Assembly: GCF_002338065.1 (NCBI RefSeq)
Contig: NZ_DDHJ01000004.1
Span: forward strand, 826,059-890,058
Origin: Pseudomonas sp. UBA1879
GTDB taxonomy: Bacteria; Pseudomonadota; Gammaproteobacteria; Pseudomonadales; Pseudomonadaceae
Length of the DNA stretch: 64,000 nucleotides
Direction of reading: 5' to 3'
Shown here in pieces: positions 54,396 to 62,569 of this stretch. Below the pieces are notes generated by a model that was given only the letters and a program-made list of their open reading frames with translations, was not told the origin of the DNA and ran no database searches. Every line of letters starts with the position of its first letter. The stretch's first letter is position 1. The position numbers and the translations under genes were made by a program.

Positions 54396-54486
54396 CTGTA
54401 GGAGTGAGCTTGCTCGCGATGATGTGGTAGCAGTCAACGAAGAGGCGAGTGATAGGAGGCCATCGCGAGCAAGCTCACTCCTACAG
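54396..54486. repeat. Perfect 26-base REP pair overlapping the lpxH stop codon
   Basis: Arms at 54396-54421 and 54461-54486 are perfectly complementary over 26 bases (TGTAGGAGTGAGCTTGCTCG type). The right arm contains the lpxH stop codon (TAG, 54481-54483 on the minus strand) and most of the last sense codon. The pair also separates the convergent emrB and lpxH genes. Confidence 0.85.
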
Positions 54487-55254
54487 GGTGGGTGGTGTCT
54501 GGCCGACCTGTGGCAACCCCAACGGCTGCTCCTGCACAAACCCGAACGAGGTCAGTTGAAAGCCCTGTTCGTCGACCTGCAACACCCAGCCTTCCCGGTC
54601 CCAATCCCCCAGTACGATCCGCTGCGCGGTGTCGTCGCCGATTTGCAGCTTGTGAATGGCGGGGCGGTGAGTGTGGCCGTGAATAAGGGTTTTGACCCCG
54701 TATTCGGACATGATGCGCGGGACTTCCTCCGGCGTCACATCAACGATGTCATTGGCTTTCATGCGGGTCTGCGCGCGGCTCTCACTTCGCAACTTGCGCG
54801 CCAGTTTATGCCGGGTGCTCAAGGGCAGGTGGCGCAAGACCCATAAAGTCAGAGGATTGCGCAGGTAGCGGCGCAAACGCATGTAGGCTTCGTCGCGGGT
54901 GCACAGGCTGTCCCCATGCATCAACAACACCGGCTCACCGTTGAAGGGCACCACACTCGGGTCGTTCAACAGCGTGCAGCCAGCTGCCTTGCAAAAGGCT
55001 TTGCCGATCAGAAAATCGCGATTGCCGTGCATCAGGAACACCCGCGTGCCGCTGTCGCTCAACGCGCGCAGGGCTTCGCAGATCGAGCGCTGGAAGGGCG
55101 ACATCGCGTCATCGCCGATCCAGGCTTCGAAAAAATCCCCGAGGATATACAGCGACTCCGCCCCACGGGCGCGGTCGCGGAGCAGATCCAGAAACGCCCG
55201 GGTAATGTCCGGGCGTTCTTCTTCCAGATGCAGATCGGAGATCAGCAATATCAC
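54481..55254 (-). CDS. lpxH: UDP-2,3-diacylglucosamine pyrophosphohydrolase
   Basis: A 257-residue metallophosphoesterase that hydrolyses UDP-2,3-diacylglucosamine to lipid X in lipid A synthesis, at the cytoplasmic face of the inner membrane. All metal motifs are present: ISDLHLEEERPDIT, LGDFFEAWIGDD, HGNRDFLIG, LMHGDSLCT and HGHTHRPA. The start is GTG 55254, overlapping the ppiB stop (GTGA), which couples the two genes. It is a little longer than E. coli LpxH (240) because of a C-terminal tail that ends inside a REP element. Confidence 0.95.
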   Translation of the reverse strand: MILLISDLHLEEERPDITRAFLDLLRDRARGAESLYILGDFFEAWIGDDAMSPFQRSICEALRALSDSGTRVFLMHGNRDFLIGKAFCKAAGCTLLNDPSVVPFNGEPVLLMHGDSLCTRDEAYMRLRRYLRNPLTLWVLRHLPLSTRHKLARKLRSESRAQTRMKANDIVDVTPEEVPRIMSEYGVKTLIHGHTHRPAIHKLQIGDDTAQRIVLGDWDREGWVLQVDEQGFQLTSFGFVQEQPLGLPQVGQTPPTL

Positions 55255-55754
55255 TCAACGATCTCGGCTTTCTCGATGATCACGTCTTCAGCCGGCACGT
55301 CCTGATGGCCTGCTTTGGACGTGGTGGCGACGCCTTTGATCTTGTCGACCACGTCCGAACCTTCGACCACTTCGCCGAACACCGCGTAGCCCCAGCCCTG
55401 AACGGTCTTGGCGCTGTGGTTCAGGAAGCTGTTGTCAGCGACGTTGATGAAGAATTGTGCGGACGCCGAATGCGGCTCCATGGTGCGGGCCATGGCAACG
55501 CTGTATTTCTTGTTCGGCAGGCCGTTGTCGGCTTCGTTCTGGATGCTCGGGCGCTTGTCTTTCTTCTCTTTCATGCCTGGCTCGAAACCGCCGCCCTGGA
55601 TCATGAAATTGCCGATGACGCGGTGGAATACGGTGTTGCTGTAGTGGCCAGCGTTTACGTATTCGATGAAGTTAGCGACGGTGATCGGCGCTTTTTCAGC
55701 GTTCAATTGCAGGACGATGTCGCCGTGGTTAGTGGTCAATTTTACTTTGGACAT
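55251..55754 (-). CDS. ppiB: Peptidyl-prolyl cis-trans isomerase B (cyclophilin)
   Basis: A 167-residue cytoplasmic cyclophilin (no signal peptide) that speeds prolyl isomerisation in folding. The fold and active-site segments are clear: TTNHGDIVLQLNAEKAPITVANF, TVFHRVIGNFMIQGGGFEPGM, ATMEPH-like ARTMEPHSASAQFFINVADNSFLNH and GYAVFGEVVEGSDVVDKIKGV. It heads the ppiB-lpxH unit, divergent from glnS across about 270 bases, the usual Pseudomonas order. Confidence 0.96.
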   Translation of the reverse strand: MSKVKLTTNHGDIVLQLNAEKAPITVANFIEYVNAGHYSNTVFHRVIGNFMIQGGGFEPGMKEKKDKRPSIQNEADNGLPNKKYSVAMARTMEPHSASAQFFINVADNSFLNHSAKTVQGWGYAVFGEVVEGSDVVDKIKGVATTSKAGHQDVPAEDVIIEKAEIVE

Positions 55755-56027
55755 GTGCTCGGTCGCTCTTTTGAAATGCGTGATTGGACGTGTCGATCGC
55801 AGCGTGGAGCATTGGCTGGCCGCTGCGATTTCACCCTGGCGCGCAGTTTACAGAGGGTCATTGCTCGACGGGTAGCGACTATTCATGTCGCAGCCGCAAA
55901 TGACCCGCGGTGGATCTTGGCAGTTTTGTCACGGCGCGCTGTCAGGGGCTTGACAGGTTCGGCTATGATAGGCGCTTTGATTTATTCGGCCTACCCTGGC
56001 CAAGACTGTCAGGTTTTCAAGGATCCT

Positions 56028-57725
56028 ATGAGCAAGCCCACTCAAGACGCTGCTGCCAACACCAAGGCAGGCCCTGCCACTCCAACCAACTTCCTGCGCC
56101 CCATCGTGCAGGCAGACCTGGATTCGGGTAAGCACACCCAGATCGTGACCCGCTTCCCGCCAGAGCCCAACGGCTACCTGCACATCGGTCATGCCAAGTC
56201 GATCTGCGTCAACTTCGGTCTGGCTCAGGAATTCGGCGGTGTCACGCACTTGCGGTTCGACGACACCAACCCTGCCAAGGAAGATCAGGAATACATCGAT
56301 GCCATTGAAAGCGACGTCAAATGGCTGGGCTTTCAATGGGCCGGTGAAGTGCGCTATGCCTCCCAGTACTTCGATCAACTGCACGACTGGGCCGTCGAGC
56401 TGATCAAGGCGGGCAAAGCCTACGTCGACGACCTGACACCCGAGCAGGCGCGCGAATACCGCGGCACCCTCACCGAACCGGGCAAGAACAGCCCGTTCCG
56501 TGAGCGCGGCGTCGAGGAAAACCTGGACCTGTTCGCCCGCATGAAGGCCGGTGAGTTCGAAGACGGCGCCCGCGTGCTGCGCGCCAAGATCGACATGGCC
56601 TCGCCGAACATGAACCTGCGCGACCCGATCCTCTACCGCATTCGTCACGCCCATCACCACCAGACCGGCGACAAGTGGTGCATCTACCCGATCTACGACT
56701 TTACCCATGGTCAATCGGACGCCATCGAAGGCATCACCCATTCGATCTGCACCCTCGAATTCGAAAGCCATCGGCCGCTGTACGACTGGTTCCTCGACAA
56801 CCTGCCAGTGCCGTGCAAACCGCGTCAGTACGAGTTCTCGCGGCTGAACCTGAACTACACCATCACCAGCAAGCGCAAGCTCAAGCAACTGGTGGATGAA
56901 CAGCACGTCAACGGCTGGGACGACCCGCGCATGTCGACGCTGTCGGGCTTCCGTCGTCGCGGCTACACCCCGGCGTCGATCCGCAACTTCTGCGAAATGA
57001 TCGGCACCAACCGTTCCGACGGCGTGGTCGACTTCGGCATGCTCGAATTCAGCATCCGTCAGGACCTGGACGCCAATGCGCCCCGTGCCATGTGCGTGTT
57101 GCGGCCGTTGAAAGTCGTCATCACCAATTACCCGGAAGACAAGGTCGACCATCTCGAACTGCCGCGTCATCCGCAGAAAGAAGAGCTGGGCGTGCGCAAG
57201 CTGCCGTTCTCCCGCGAACTCTACATCGACCGCGACGACTTCATGGAAGAGCCGCCAAAGGGTTACAAGCGTCTGGAACCGAACGGCGAAGTGCGTTTGC
57301 GTGGCAGCTACGTGATCCGCGCCGACGAGGCGATCAAGGACGCCGAGGGCAACATCGTTGAGCTGCGCTGCTCTTACGACCCGGACACCCTGGGCAAGAA
57401 CCCGGAAGGCCGCAAGGTCAAGGGTGTGATCCACTGGGTACCAGCCGCTGAAAGCATCGAATGCGAAGTGCGTTTGTACGATCGCCTGTTCCTCTCCGCG
57501 AATCCGGAAAAAGCGGAGGACGGCAAGACCTTTCTCGACAACATCAACCCAGGCTCCCTGCAGGTCCTGACCGGTTGTCGCGCTGAACCTTCGTTGGGTG
57601 AAGCTCAGCCGGAAGACCGTTTCCAGTTCGAACGCGAAGGGTATTTCTGCGCCGACATCAAGGACTCGACACCCGGCAAACCGGTATTCAACCGCACGGT
57701 GACGCTGCGCGATTCCTGGACCTGA
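56028..57725 (+). CDS. glnS: Glutaminyl-tRNA synthetase
   Basis: A 565-residue class I synthetase that charges tRNA-Gln. ATG 56028 has AAGGA just upstream, and the longer open frame is rejected. The HIGH motif lies in FPPEPNGYLHIGHAKSICVNFG (about residues 43-64) and the KMSKS counterpart is ITSKRKLKQLV. LRFDDTNPAKEDQEYIDAIESDVKWLGF, YDFTHGQSDAIEGITHSICTLEFE and the C-terminal anticodon-binding beta-barrels complete the family pattern. The N-terminus has about ten residues more than E. coli GlnRS. It is followed by cysS after 24 bases, probably as one transcript. Confidence 0.97.
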   Translation: MSKPTQDAAANTKAGPATPTNFLRPIVQADLDSGKHTQIVTRFPPEPNGYLHIGHAKSICVNFGLAQEFGGVTHLRFDDTNPAKEDQEYIDAIESDVKWLGFQWAGEVRYASQYFDQLHDWAVELIKAGKAYVDDLTPEQAREYRGTLTEPGKNSPFRERGVEENLDLFARMKAGEFEDGARVLRAKIDMASPNMNLRDPILYRIRHAHHHQTGDKWCIYPIYDFTHGQSDAIEGITHSICTLEFESHRPLYDWFLDNLPVPCKPRQYEFSRLNLNYTITSKRKLKQLVDEQHVNGWDDPRMSTLSGFRRRGYTPASIRNFCEMIGTNRSDGVVDFGMLEFSIRQDLDANAPRAMCVLRPLKVVITNYPEDKVDHLELPRHPQKEELGVRKLPFSRELYIDRDDFMEEPPKGYKRLEPNGEVRLRGSYVIRADEAIKDAEGNIVELRCSYDPDTLGKNPEGRKVKGVIHWVPAAESIECEVRLYDRLFLSANPEKAEDGKTFLDNINPGSLQVLTGCRAEPSLGEAQPEDRFQFEREGYFCADIKDSTPGKPVFNRTVTLRDSWT

Positions 57726-57749
57726 TGCAGTACAGATAAGAGGCAGACA

Positions 57750-59132
57750 GTGCTTTCGATCTACAACACGCTCACCAAGAGCAAAGAAGTTTTCAAGCCG
57801 CTGGATGGCAACAAGGTGCGCATGTACGTCTGCGGCATGACCGTGTACGACTACTGCCACCTGGGGCACGGCCGCAGCATGGTCGCGTTCGACCTGGTTA
57901 CCCGCTGGCTTCGTTTCAGCGGCTACGACCTGACCTACGTGCGCAACATCACCGACATCGACGACAAGATCATCAACCGCGCCCGCGAAAACGGTGAGGC
58001 CTTCGATGCGCTGACCGCGCGCATGATCGACGCGATGCACGAAGACGAAGCGCGGCTGAACATTCTGAAGCCGGACCTGGAGCCGCGTGCCACCGATTAC
58101 ATCAGTGGCATGCACGACATGATCCAGCGCTTGATCGACAAAGGCTACGCGTACGCGCCGGGCAACGGCGACGTGTACTACCGCGTCGGCAAATTCCTCG
58201 GCTACGGCAAGCTGTCGCGCAAGAAGATTGAAGATTTGCGCATCGGCGCGCGGATCGAGGTCGACGAAGCGAAAGATGACCCGCTGGATTTCGTGCTGTG
58301 GAAAGGCGTGAAACCGGGCGAGCCGAGCTGGGAGTCGCCGTGGGGGCCGGGCCGTCCGGGCTGGCACATCGAATGCTCGGTCATGTCCACCTGCTGCCTG
58401 GGCGAGACCTTCGATATTCATGGCGGCGGTTCCGACCTGGAATTTCCGCACCATGAAAACGAAATCGCCCAGAGCGAAGCGGCCACCGGCAAGACCTACG
58501 CCAACGCCTGGATGCATTGCGGGATGATCCGCATCAATGGCGAGAAGATGTCCAAGTCCTTGAACAACTTCTTCACCATTCGCGACGTGCTGGATAAATA
58601 CCACCCGGAAGTGGTGCGTTACCTGTTGGTGTCGAGCCACTACCGCAGTGCGATCAACTATTCCGAAGACAGCCTGAAAGAGTCGAAGGGCGCGCTGGAG
58701 CGTTTCTACCACGCGCTCAAAGGCTTGCCGGTGGCTGAACCCGCTGGTGGTGAAGCGTTCGTCGAGCGTTTTTCCGCAGCAATGGACGACGACTTCGGCA
58801 CGCCGGAAGCCTGTGCGGTGCTGTTCGAGATGGTCCGCGAGATCAACCGTCTGCGGGACAGCGATATCGACGCCGCAGCCGGACTGGCAGCGCGTCTGAA
58901 GCAATTGGCCAGCGTGCTGGGCGTGTTGCAGCTCGAAGCCGATGACTTCCTGCGTGCCGGGGCTGAAGGGCGGGTCGATGCGGCAGAAGTGGAGGCGCTG
59001 ATTGCCGCGCGTCTGCAAGCTCGCGCCGACAAGAACTGGGCCGAATCCGACCGCATTCGCGATCAACTCACCGCCATGGGCGTGGTGTTGGAAGATGGCA
59101 AGGGGGGAACGACCTGGCGTTTGGCGGATTGA
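57750..59132 (+). CDS. cysS: Cysteinyl-tRNA synthetase
   Basis: A 460-residue class I synthetase. GTG 57750 follows AGAGG at good spacing and opens with MLSIYNTLTKSKEVF, the family start. Zinc ligands and HIGH-type motif are in YVCGMTVYDYCHLGHGRSMV, further zinc ligands in IECSVMSTCCLG and GGGSDLEFPHHENEIAQSEA, and KMSKS in NGEKMSKSLNNFFT. The length matches E. coli CysRS (461). Co-location with glnS is typical of Pseudomonas. Confidence 0.97.
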   Translation: MLSIYNTLTKSKEVFKPLDGNKVRMYVCGMTVYDYCHLGHGRSMVAFDLVTRWLRFSGYDLTYVRNITDIDDKIINRARENGEAFDALTARMIDAMHEDEARLNILKPDLEPRATDYISGMHDMIQRLIDKGYAYAPGNGDVYYRVGKFLGYGKLSRKKIEDLRIGARIEVDEAKDDPLDFVLWKGVKPGEPSWESPWGPGRPGWHIECSVMSTCCLGETFDIHGGGSDLEFPHHENEIAQSEAATGKTYANAWMHCGMIRINGEKMSKSLNNFFTIRDVLDKYHPEVVRYLLVSSHYRSAINYSEDSLKESKGALERFYHALKGLPVAEPAGGEAFVERFSAAMDDDFGTPEACAVLFEMVREINRLRDSDIDAAAGLAARLKQLASVLGVLQLEADDFLRAGAEGRVDAAEVEALIAARLQARADKNWAESDRIRDQLTAMGVVLEDGKGGTTWRLAD

Positions 59133-59156
59133 TTTCTGCCGGGTGATACGCATCCT

Positions 59157-59284
59157 CGTGGGAGCCGGCTTGCTGGCGAAGGCGTCAGGTCAGTCAACAT
59201 TGATGGTGTTGACCCTCCGCGTTCGCGAGCAAGCTCACTCCTACAGGCTCAATGCGATCACCTGTAGGAGTGAGCTTGCTCGCG
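59157..59284. repeat. Cluster of REP elements between cysS and the AcoR-like gene
   Basis: A single GGAGCCGGCTTGCTGGCGAA copy (59160-59179) is followed by a perfect 24-base inverted pair (59224-59247 and 59261-59284, 13-base loop). The pair sits between convergent genes and could serve as a bidirectional terminator. Confidence 0.8.
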
Positions 59285-59316
59285 ATAAGGCCGTCCCCGG
59301 CCACACACATCCACAA

Positions 59317-61149
59317 TCAGAAACCCTGCTCCCTCAACCGCTTGTACAACGTATTGCGACTCACCCCCAGCCGCTTGGCCAGCTGCGAAATATTCCCCCC
59401 GGCCGCCTGCAGTAATTCATTCAATGCCTCCGGCGTATCCAGCGCAGCCTTGCGATTGAAAACAATGGACGGCTCGTCGTTGCCGTTATCCATCGCCAGA
59501 TCGGCAAAAAAGTCCTCCGGCAGATGCTCCATCGAAATCGGCTCGTCATCCGCCAGCGCCAACGCCACTTGAATCACGTTACTCAACTGACGCAAATTCC
59601 CCGGCCACGGGTGCCGTTCGAACAGGGCCAATACCGAGGATTCAAAGCCAGCCGTCTGCTGAGGCTCGCGATGCTGTTCCCAGAGCGCTTGCACCAGTTC
59701 GGCCTTGTCAGTGCGGTCCCGCAGGGGCGGCAGTTCGAGGTTCAGGCCGCTGATGCGATAGTACAGATCCTGCCGGAAGCGGCCGCTTTGCACTTGGTCT
59801 CGCAGTGAGCAATGGGTCGCGGAAATCACCCGGATGTCCACCGGGAACAATTCACTGCTGCCCAGCGGTTGCACGCAACGTTCCTGCAATACCCGCAGCA
59901 GACGGGCCTGAACTGGCAGAGGCATATCGCCGATCTCGTCCAGAAACAGCGTGCCTTTGTCGGCTTTGCGAATCAGGCCGATGCTGCCCTTATGATGCGC
60001 CCCTGTGAACGCGCCTTTTTCGTAACCGAACAGTTCAGCCTCCACCAGTTCCGACGGAATCGCCGCGCAGTTCACCGCAACGAACGGCTGATCCGCCCGA
60101 GAACTCCCCCGATGCAGGCTTTTTACGAACACCTCTTTGCCTGCGCCAGTTTCGCCGAGAATCAGCAGCGGCACATTCTTCTCCAATAAGCGCTGAGCCT
60201 GGCGCGCCGCCTTCGCCACTTTTTCATCTCTGGGACCGGGTGCAGGCGCGTCGACTTGCTTGGACGTCGGGACGGTCCGGAGTTTCAACACTGGCGCTTT
60301 CGGCCGTCTGATCACCCCATGAAAACGGTTATGCCCCGACGCCTGCAGCGCGAAGGGTTGGCCCTCGGGTTGATCCAGCAGGTAAGCAATTGGAGCCTTG
60401 AACAGCTGTTCAATATTGGCCTGTAACAGGCTGACCCCCAGCAGGTTATCGGCGCGGCGGTTACCGCAGACGATGCGGCCGCTCTCATCGAACACCAGCA
60501 GCCCGGCCCACTGACTGTCGAGGTTGTTCAGGCCGGTGTTGAACGTCATCTGAAAATAGCCGTGCTGGAACTGGTCGAGAATCAGCCGGTTTTCGATGGT
60601 CTGGCTCATCATCTTCACCATCCCCAGCGTGTGGGAGGGGGGCAGGAAGCTGTCGCTGGACACGTCGAGCACCGCGATCATGCGTCGCGACGCGTCGAAG
60701 ATCGGCGCTGCCGAGCCAGTCATGAAGCGGTTGGCCTTCAAAAAGTGTTCATCGTGTTCAATGTGAACAGCTTGTTCGCAGGCCAGCGCGGTGCCGATGG
60801 CGTTTGTGCCAACGCCACGTTCGAGCCAGCTGGCGCCTGCAATGAAGCCCCGTTGCTGATCAGGCTCGACGAAGCGCTGGGTGCCCCAGGAATTCAGGAC
60901 CTGGCCCTGTTGGTTGGCCAGCAGAATCAAACAATTGGAGTTGCTGAGGATGTTCTCGTAAAAGGGCAGGACCTGCTGATGAGTGGTCTGCACCAGGGAA
61001 TGATGACGTTCCAGCAGTTGCGAAACCTGCGGGTCGGGTAGCCGATCAAAGGCCGGGCGGGACTGGTGGTCCAGGCCGAACTCGCGGCAGCGGGCCCAGG
61101 AGTCTCGAATGATGGTGTCGTGAGCAGTGGATGCGCCTGTCGCGGCCAT
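59317..61149 (-). CDS. AcoR-like sigma-54-dependent activator (GAF - AAA+ - Fis)
   Basis: A 610-residue enhancer-binding protein. ATG 61149 (MAATGAST) is preferred to the longer frame because the conserved start HDTIIRDSWARCREFGLDHQ then lies near the N-terminus. A GAF-type sensor region occupies about residues 60-200 (LILLANQQGQVLNSWG; GVGTNAIGTALACEQAVHIEHDEHF). The AAA+ domain (about 315-545) has Walker A GETGAGKE, the sigma-54 contact loop GAFTGAHHKG, and Walker B GTLFLDEIGDM. The C-terminal Fis-type helix-turn-helix is ISQLAKRLGVSRNTLYKRLRE. It is divergent from the ABC transporter operon, which has a matching -24/-12 promoter, so it probably activates that operon in response to a small ligand. 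Confidence 0.92.
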   Translation of the reverse strand: MAATGASTAHDTIIRDSWARCREFGLDHQSRPAFDRLPDPQVSQLLERHHSLVQTTHQQVLPFYENILSNSNCLILLANQQGQVLNSWGTQRFVEPDQQRGFIAGASWLERGVGTNAIGTALACEQAVHIEHDEHFLKANRFMTGSAAPIFDASRRMIAVLDVSSDSFLPPSHTLGMVKMMSQTIENRLILDQFQHGYFQMTFNTGLNNLDSQWAGLLVFDESGRIVCGNRRADNLLGVSLLQANIEQLFKAPIAYLLDQPEGQPFALQASGHNRFHGVIRRPKAPVLKLRTVPTSKQVDAPAPGPRDEKVAKAARQAQRLLEKNVPLLILGETGAGKEVFVKSLHRGSSRADQPFVAVNCAAIPSELVEAELFGYEKGAFTGAHHKGSIGLIRKADKGTLFLDEIGDMPLPVQARLLRVLQERCVQPLGSSELFPVDIRVISATHCSLRDQVQSGRFRQDLYYRISGLNLELPPLRDRTDKAELVQALWEQHREPQQTAGFESSVLALFERHPWPGNLRQLSNVIQVALALADDEPISMEHLPEDFFADLAMDNGNDEPSIVFNRKAALDTPEALNELLQAAGGNISQLAKRLGVSRNTLYKRLREQGF

Positions 61150-61218
61150 GGTCTGGCTCCGTGCTGTGGCTTTTATTGTTTTTGGGGTACGGCGTGGGCC
61201 AAGCATCCGTGCTCGAAA

Positions 61219-61302
61219 CGTTCACCCATTGTTGTTCAGATGTGTTCAAAGTCAATGTTCATTTTGTTCAGGTGTTCAGTGTTTCCTGTTCACTTATGTT
61301 CA
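61219..61302 (+). promoter_or_regulatory. Cluster of TGTTCA repeats, candidate activator-binding enhancer
   Basis: Seven exact TGTTCA hexamers (starting at 61233, 61243, 61256, 61265, 61273, 61287 and 61297) plus CGTTCA at 61219 all lie in the same orientation within 84 bases. Start-to-start distances are 14, 10, 13, 9, 8, 14 and 10. The cluster lies 86-169 bases upstream of the -24/-12 promoter, where enhancer sites for a sigma-54 activator are expected, and 70-150 bases from the activator gene start. Confidence 0.7.
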
Positions 61303-61387
61303 CCAACGAATATGCAGCAGCCGGTTCGTTTGTCTTGATCGCTCTATCTCAATGCTTTTGGCGCAGTGTTCGGTACTGAACGTCAAC

Positions 61388-61403
61388 TGGCATGATTGTC
61401 GCT
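61388..61403 (+). promoter_or_regulatory. Sigma-54 (-24/-12) promoter of the ABC transporter operon
   Basis: TGGCATGATTGTCGCT fits the RpoN consensus TGGCACG-N4-TTGCT with the invariant GG and GC exactly ten bases apart and two mismatches elsewhere. The predicted start is near 61415, leaving a leader of about 60 bases to ATG 61475. Confidence 0.75.
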
Positions 61404-61474
61404 ATCCAACAATCGGTCAGTAAAAAACAGACCAACCGCTTCACCCCGAACAAGACAAATAAAAAGGGCACGCC

Positions 61475-62569
61475 ATGTCTCTCACGCTTGAGCACGTCAG
61501 CCGAGCCGTCGACGGTCAAATCTGGATCGACGATGCATCGCTGAGCTTCGAACCCGGCTCATTCAACGTATTGCTGGGGCGCACCTTATCAGGCAAAACC
61601 AGCCTGATGCGCTTGATGGCCGGTCTGGACAAGCCAGACAGCGGCCGCGTACTGATGAATGGCAAAGATGTCACCCACGTCGCGGTGCGCCATCGCAATG
61701 TATCGATGGTCTATCAGCAATTCATCAACTACCCGAGCATGACCGTCTTTGACAACATCGCCTCGCCGCTGCGTCAGGCGAAGATGTCGAAAGACGAAAT
61801 CGACAGCCGCGTGCGGGAAACCGCCAAGATGCTGCGGATCGAAAAATTTCTCACCCGTTACCCGCTCGAACTCTCTGGCGGCCAGCAGCAACGCACGGCC
61901 ATGGCCCGCGCGCTGGTCAAGGACGCCGAGCTGATCCTGTTCGATGAGCCACTGGTCAACCTCGACTACAAGCTGCGCGAAGAACTGCGTCAGGAAATGC
62001 GTCAGCTGTTCGAAACCCGCAACACCATCGCGGTCTATGCCACCACCGAGCCCAACGAAGCATTGGCGCTGGGCGGCACCACGACAATCCTGCACGAAGG
62101 TCGGCTGATCCAGAGCGGCAGGACCCCCGAGGTCTACCACCAGCCGAAAACCGTGCTGGCCGCTGAGCTGTTTTCCGAGCCGCCGATCAACCTGATGCCG
62201 GGCCGCATCGATGGCAACGAAGTCAGCTTCGCCAACTTCGTGCATTTCCCGCTCAACGTCGACCTGCGCAAGATCGGCGACGGCGACTACCGCTTCGGCG
62301 TGCGCCCCAGCCACCTGAGCCTGGTGCCGTCCAACGACGATGATCTGGAATTGGCGGTCACCGTGGAGCTGGCGGAAATCAGCGGCTCTGAAACCTTCCT
62401 TCATGTGCGCAACGAGCATTTTTCGTTGGTGCTGCACCTGCCGGGCGTGCATGAGTACGACGTTGATACGCCGATCCGCGTGTACATCCCGACCCACAAA
62501 TTGTTCGTATTCGATCAGCAGGGCGGGCTCATTCAGGCGCCCGGTCTGCGCATGGCGAGGGTTGCCTGA
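61475..62569 (+). CDS. glpS: ABC transporter ATP-binding protein, GlpS-like (first ATPase of a heteromeric pair)
   Basis: A 364-residue cytoplasmic ATPase of the sugar/polyol (CUT1, MalK-like) type. AAGGG stands seven bases before ATG. Walker A is GRTLSGKT (35-42), the Q-loop is Q82 in VYQQFINYP, the signature LSGGQQQR is intact (133-140), and Walker B is LILFDEPL (153-160). The H-loop histidine is replaced: VYATTEPNEA has Thr191 where VTHD is expected. The C-terminal regulatory domain (about 240-364) is present. Order and sequence style match the glycerol transporter GlpSTPQV of rhizobia; the substrate (glycerol or another polyol) is inferred. The stop shares a base with the next start. Confidence 0.82.
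   Translation: MSLTLEHVSRAVDGQIWIDDASLSFEPGSFNVLLGRTLSGKTSLMRLMAGLDKPDSGRVLMNGKDVTHVAVRHRNVSMVYQQFINYPSMTVFDNIASPLRQAKMSKDEIDSRVRETAKMLRIEKFLTRYPLELSGGQQQRTAMARALVKDAELILFDEPLVNLDYKLREELRQEMRQLFETRNTIAVYATTEPNEALALGGTTTILHEGRLIQSGRTPEVYHQPKTVLAAELFSEPPINLMPGRIDGNEVSFANFVHFPLNVDLRKIGDGDYRFGVRPSHLSLVPSNDDDLELAVTVELAEISGSETFLHVRNEHFSLVLHLPGVHEYDVDTPIRVYIPTHKLFVFDQQGGLIQAPGLRMARVA

Noticed and set aside
55929..59153. A 1074-codon minus-strand frame opposite glnS and cysS
   Set aside because: It spans two well-defined synthetase genes and their gap; composition is the usual mirror artefact (Val/Gln/Arg-rich, no domain).
11904..59284. The scattered inverted pairs were considered as CRISPR-like or transposon ends
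   Set aside because: They are short REP-type dyads in intergenic gaps, unevenly spaced, without spacers of constant length or transposase genes.
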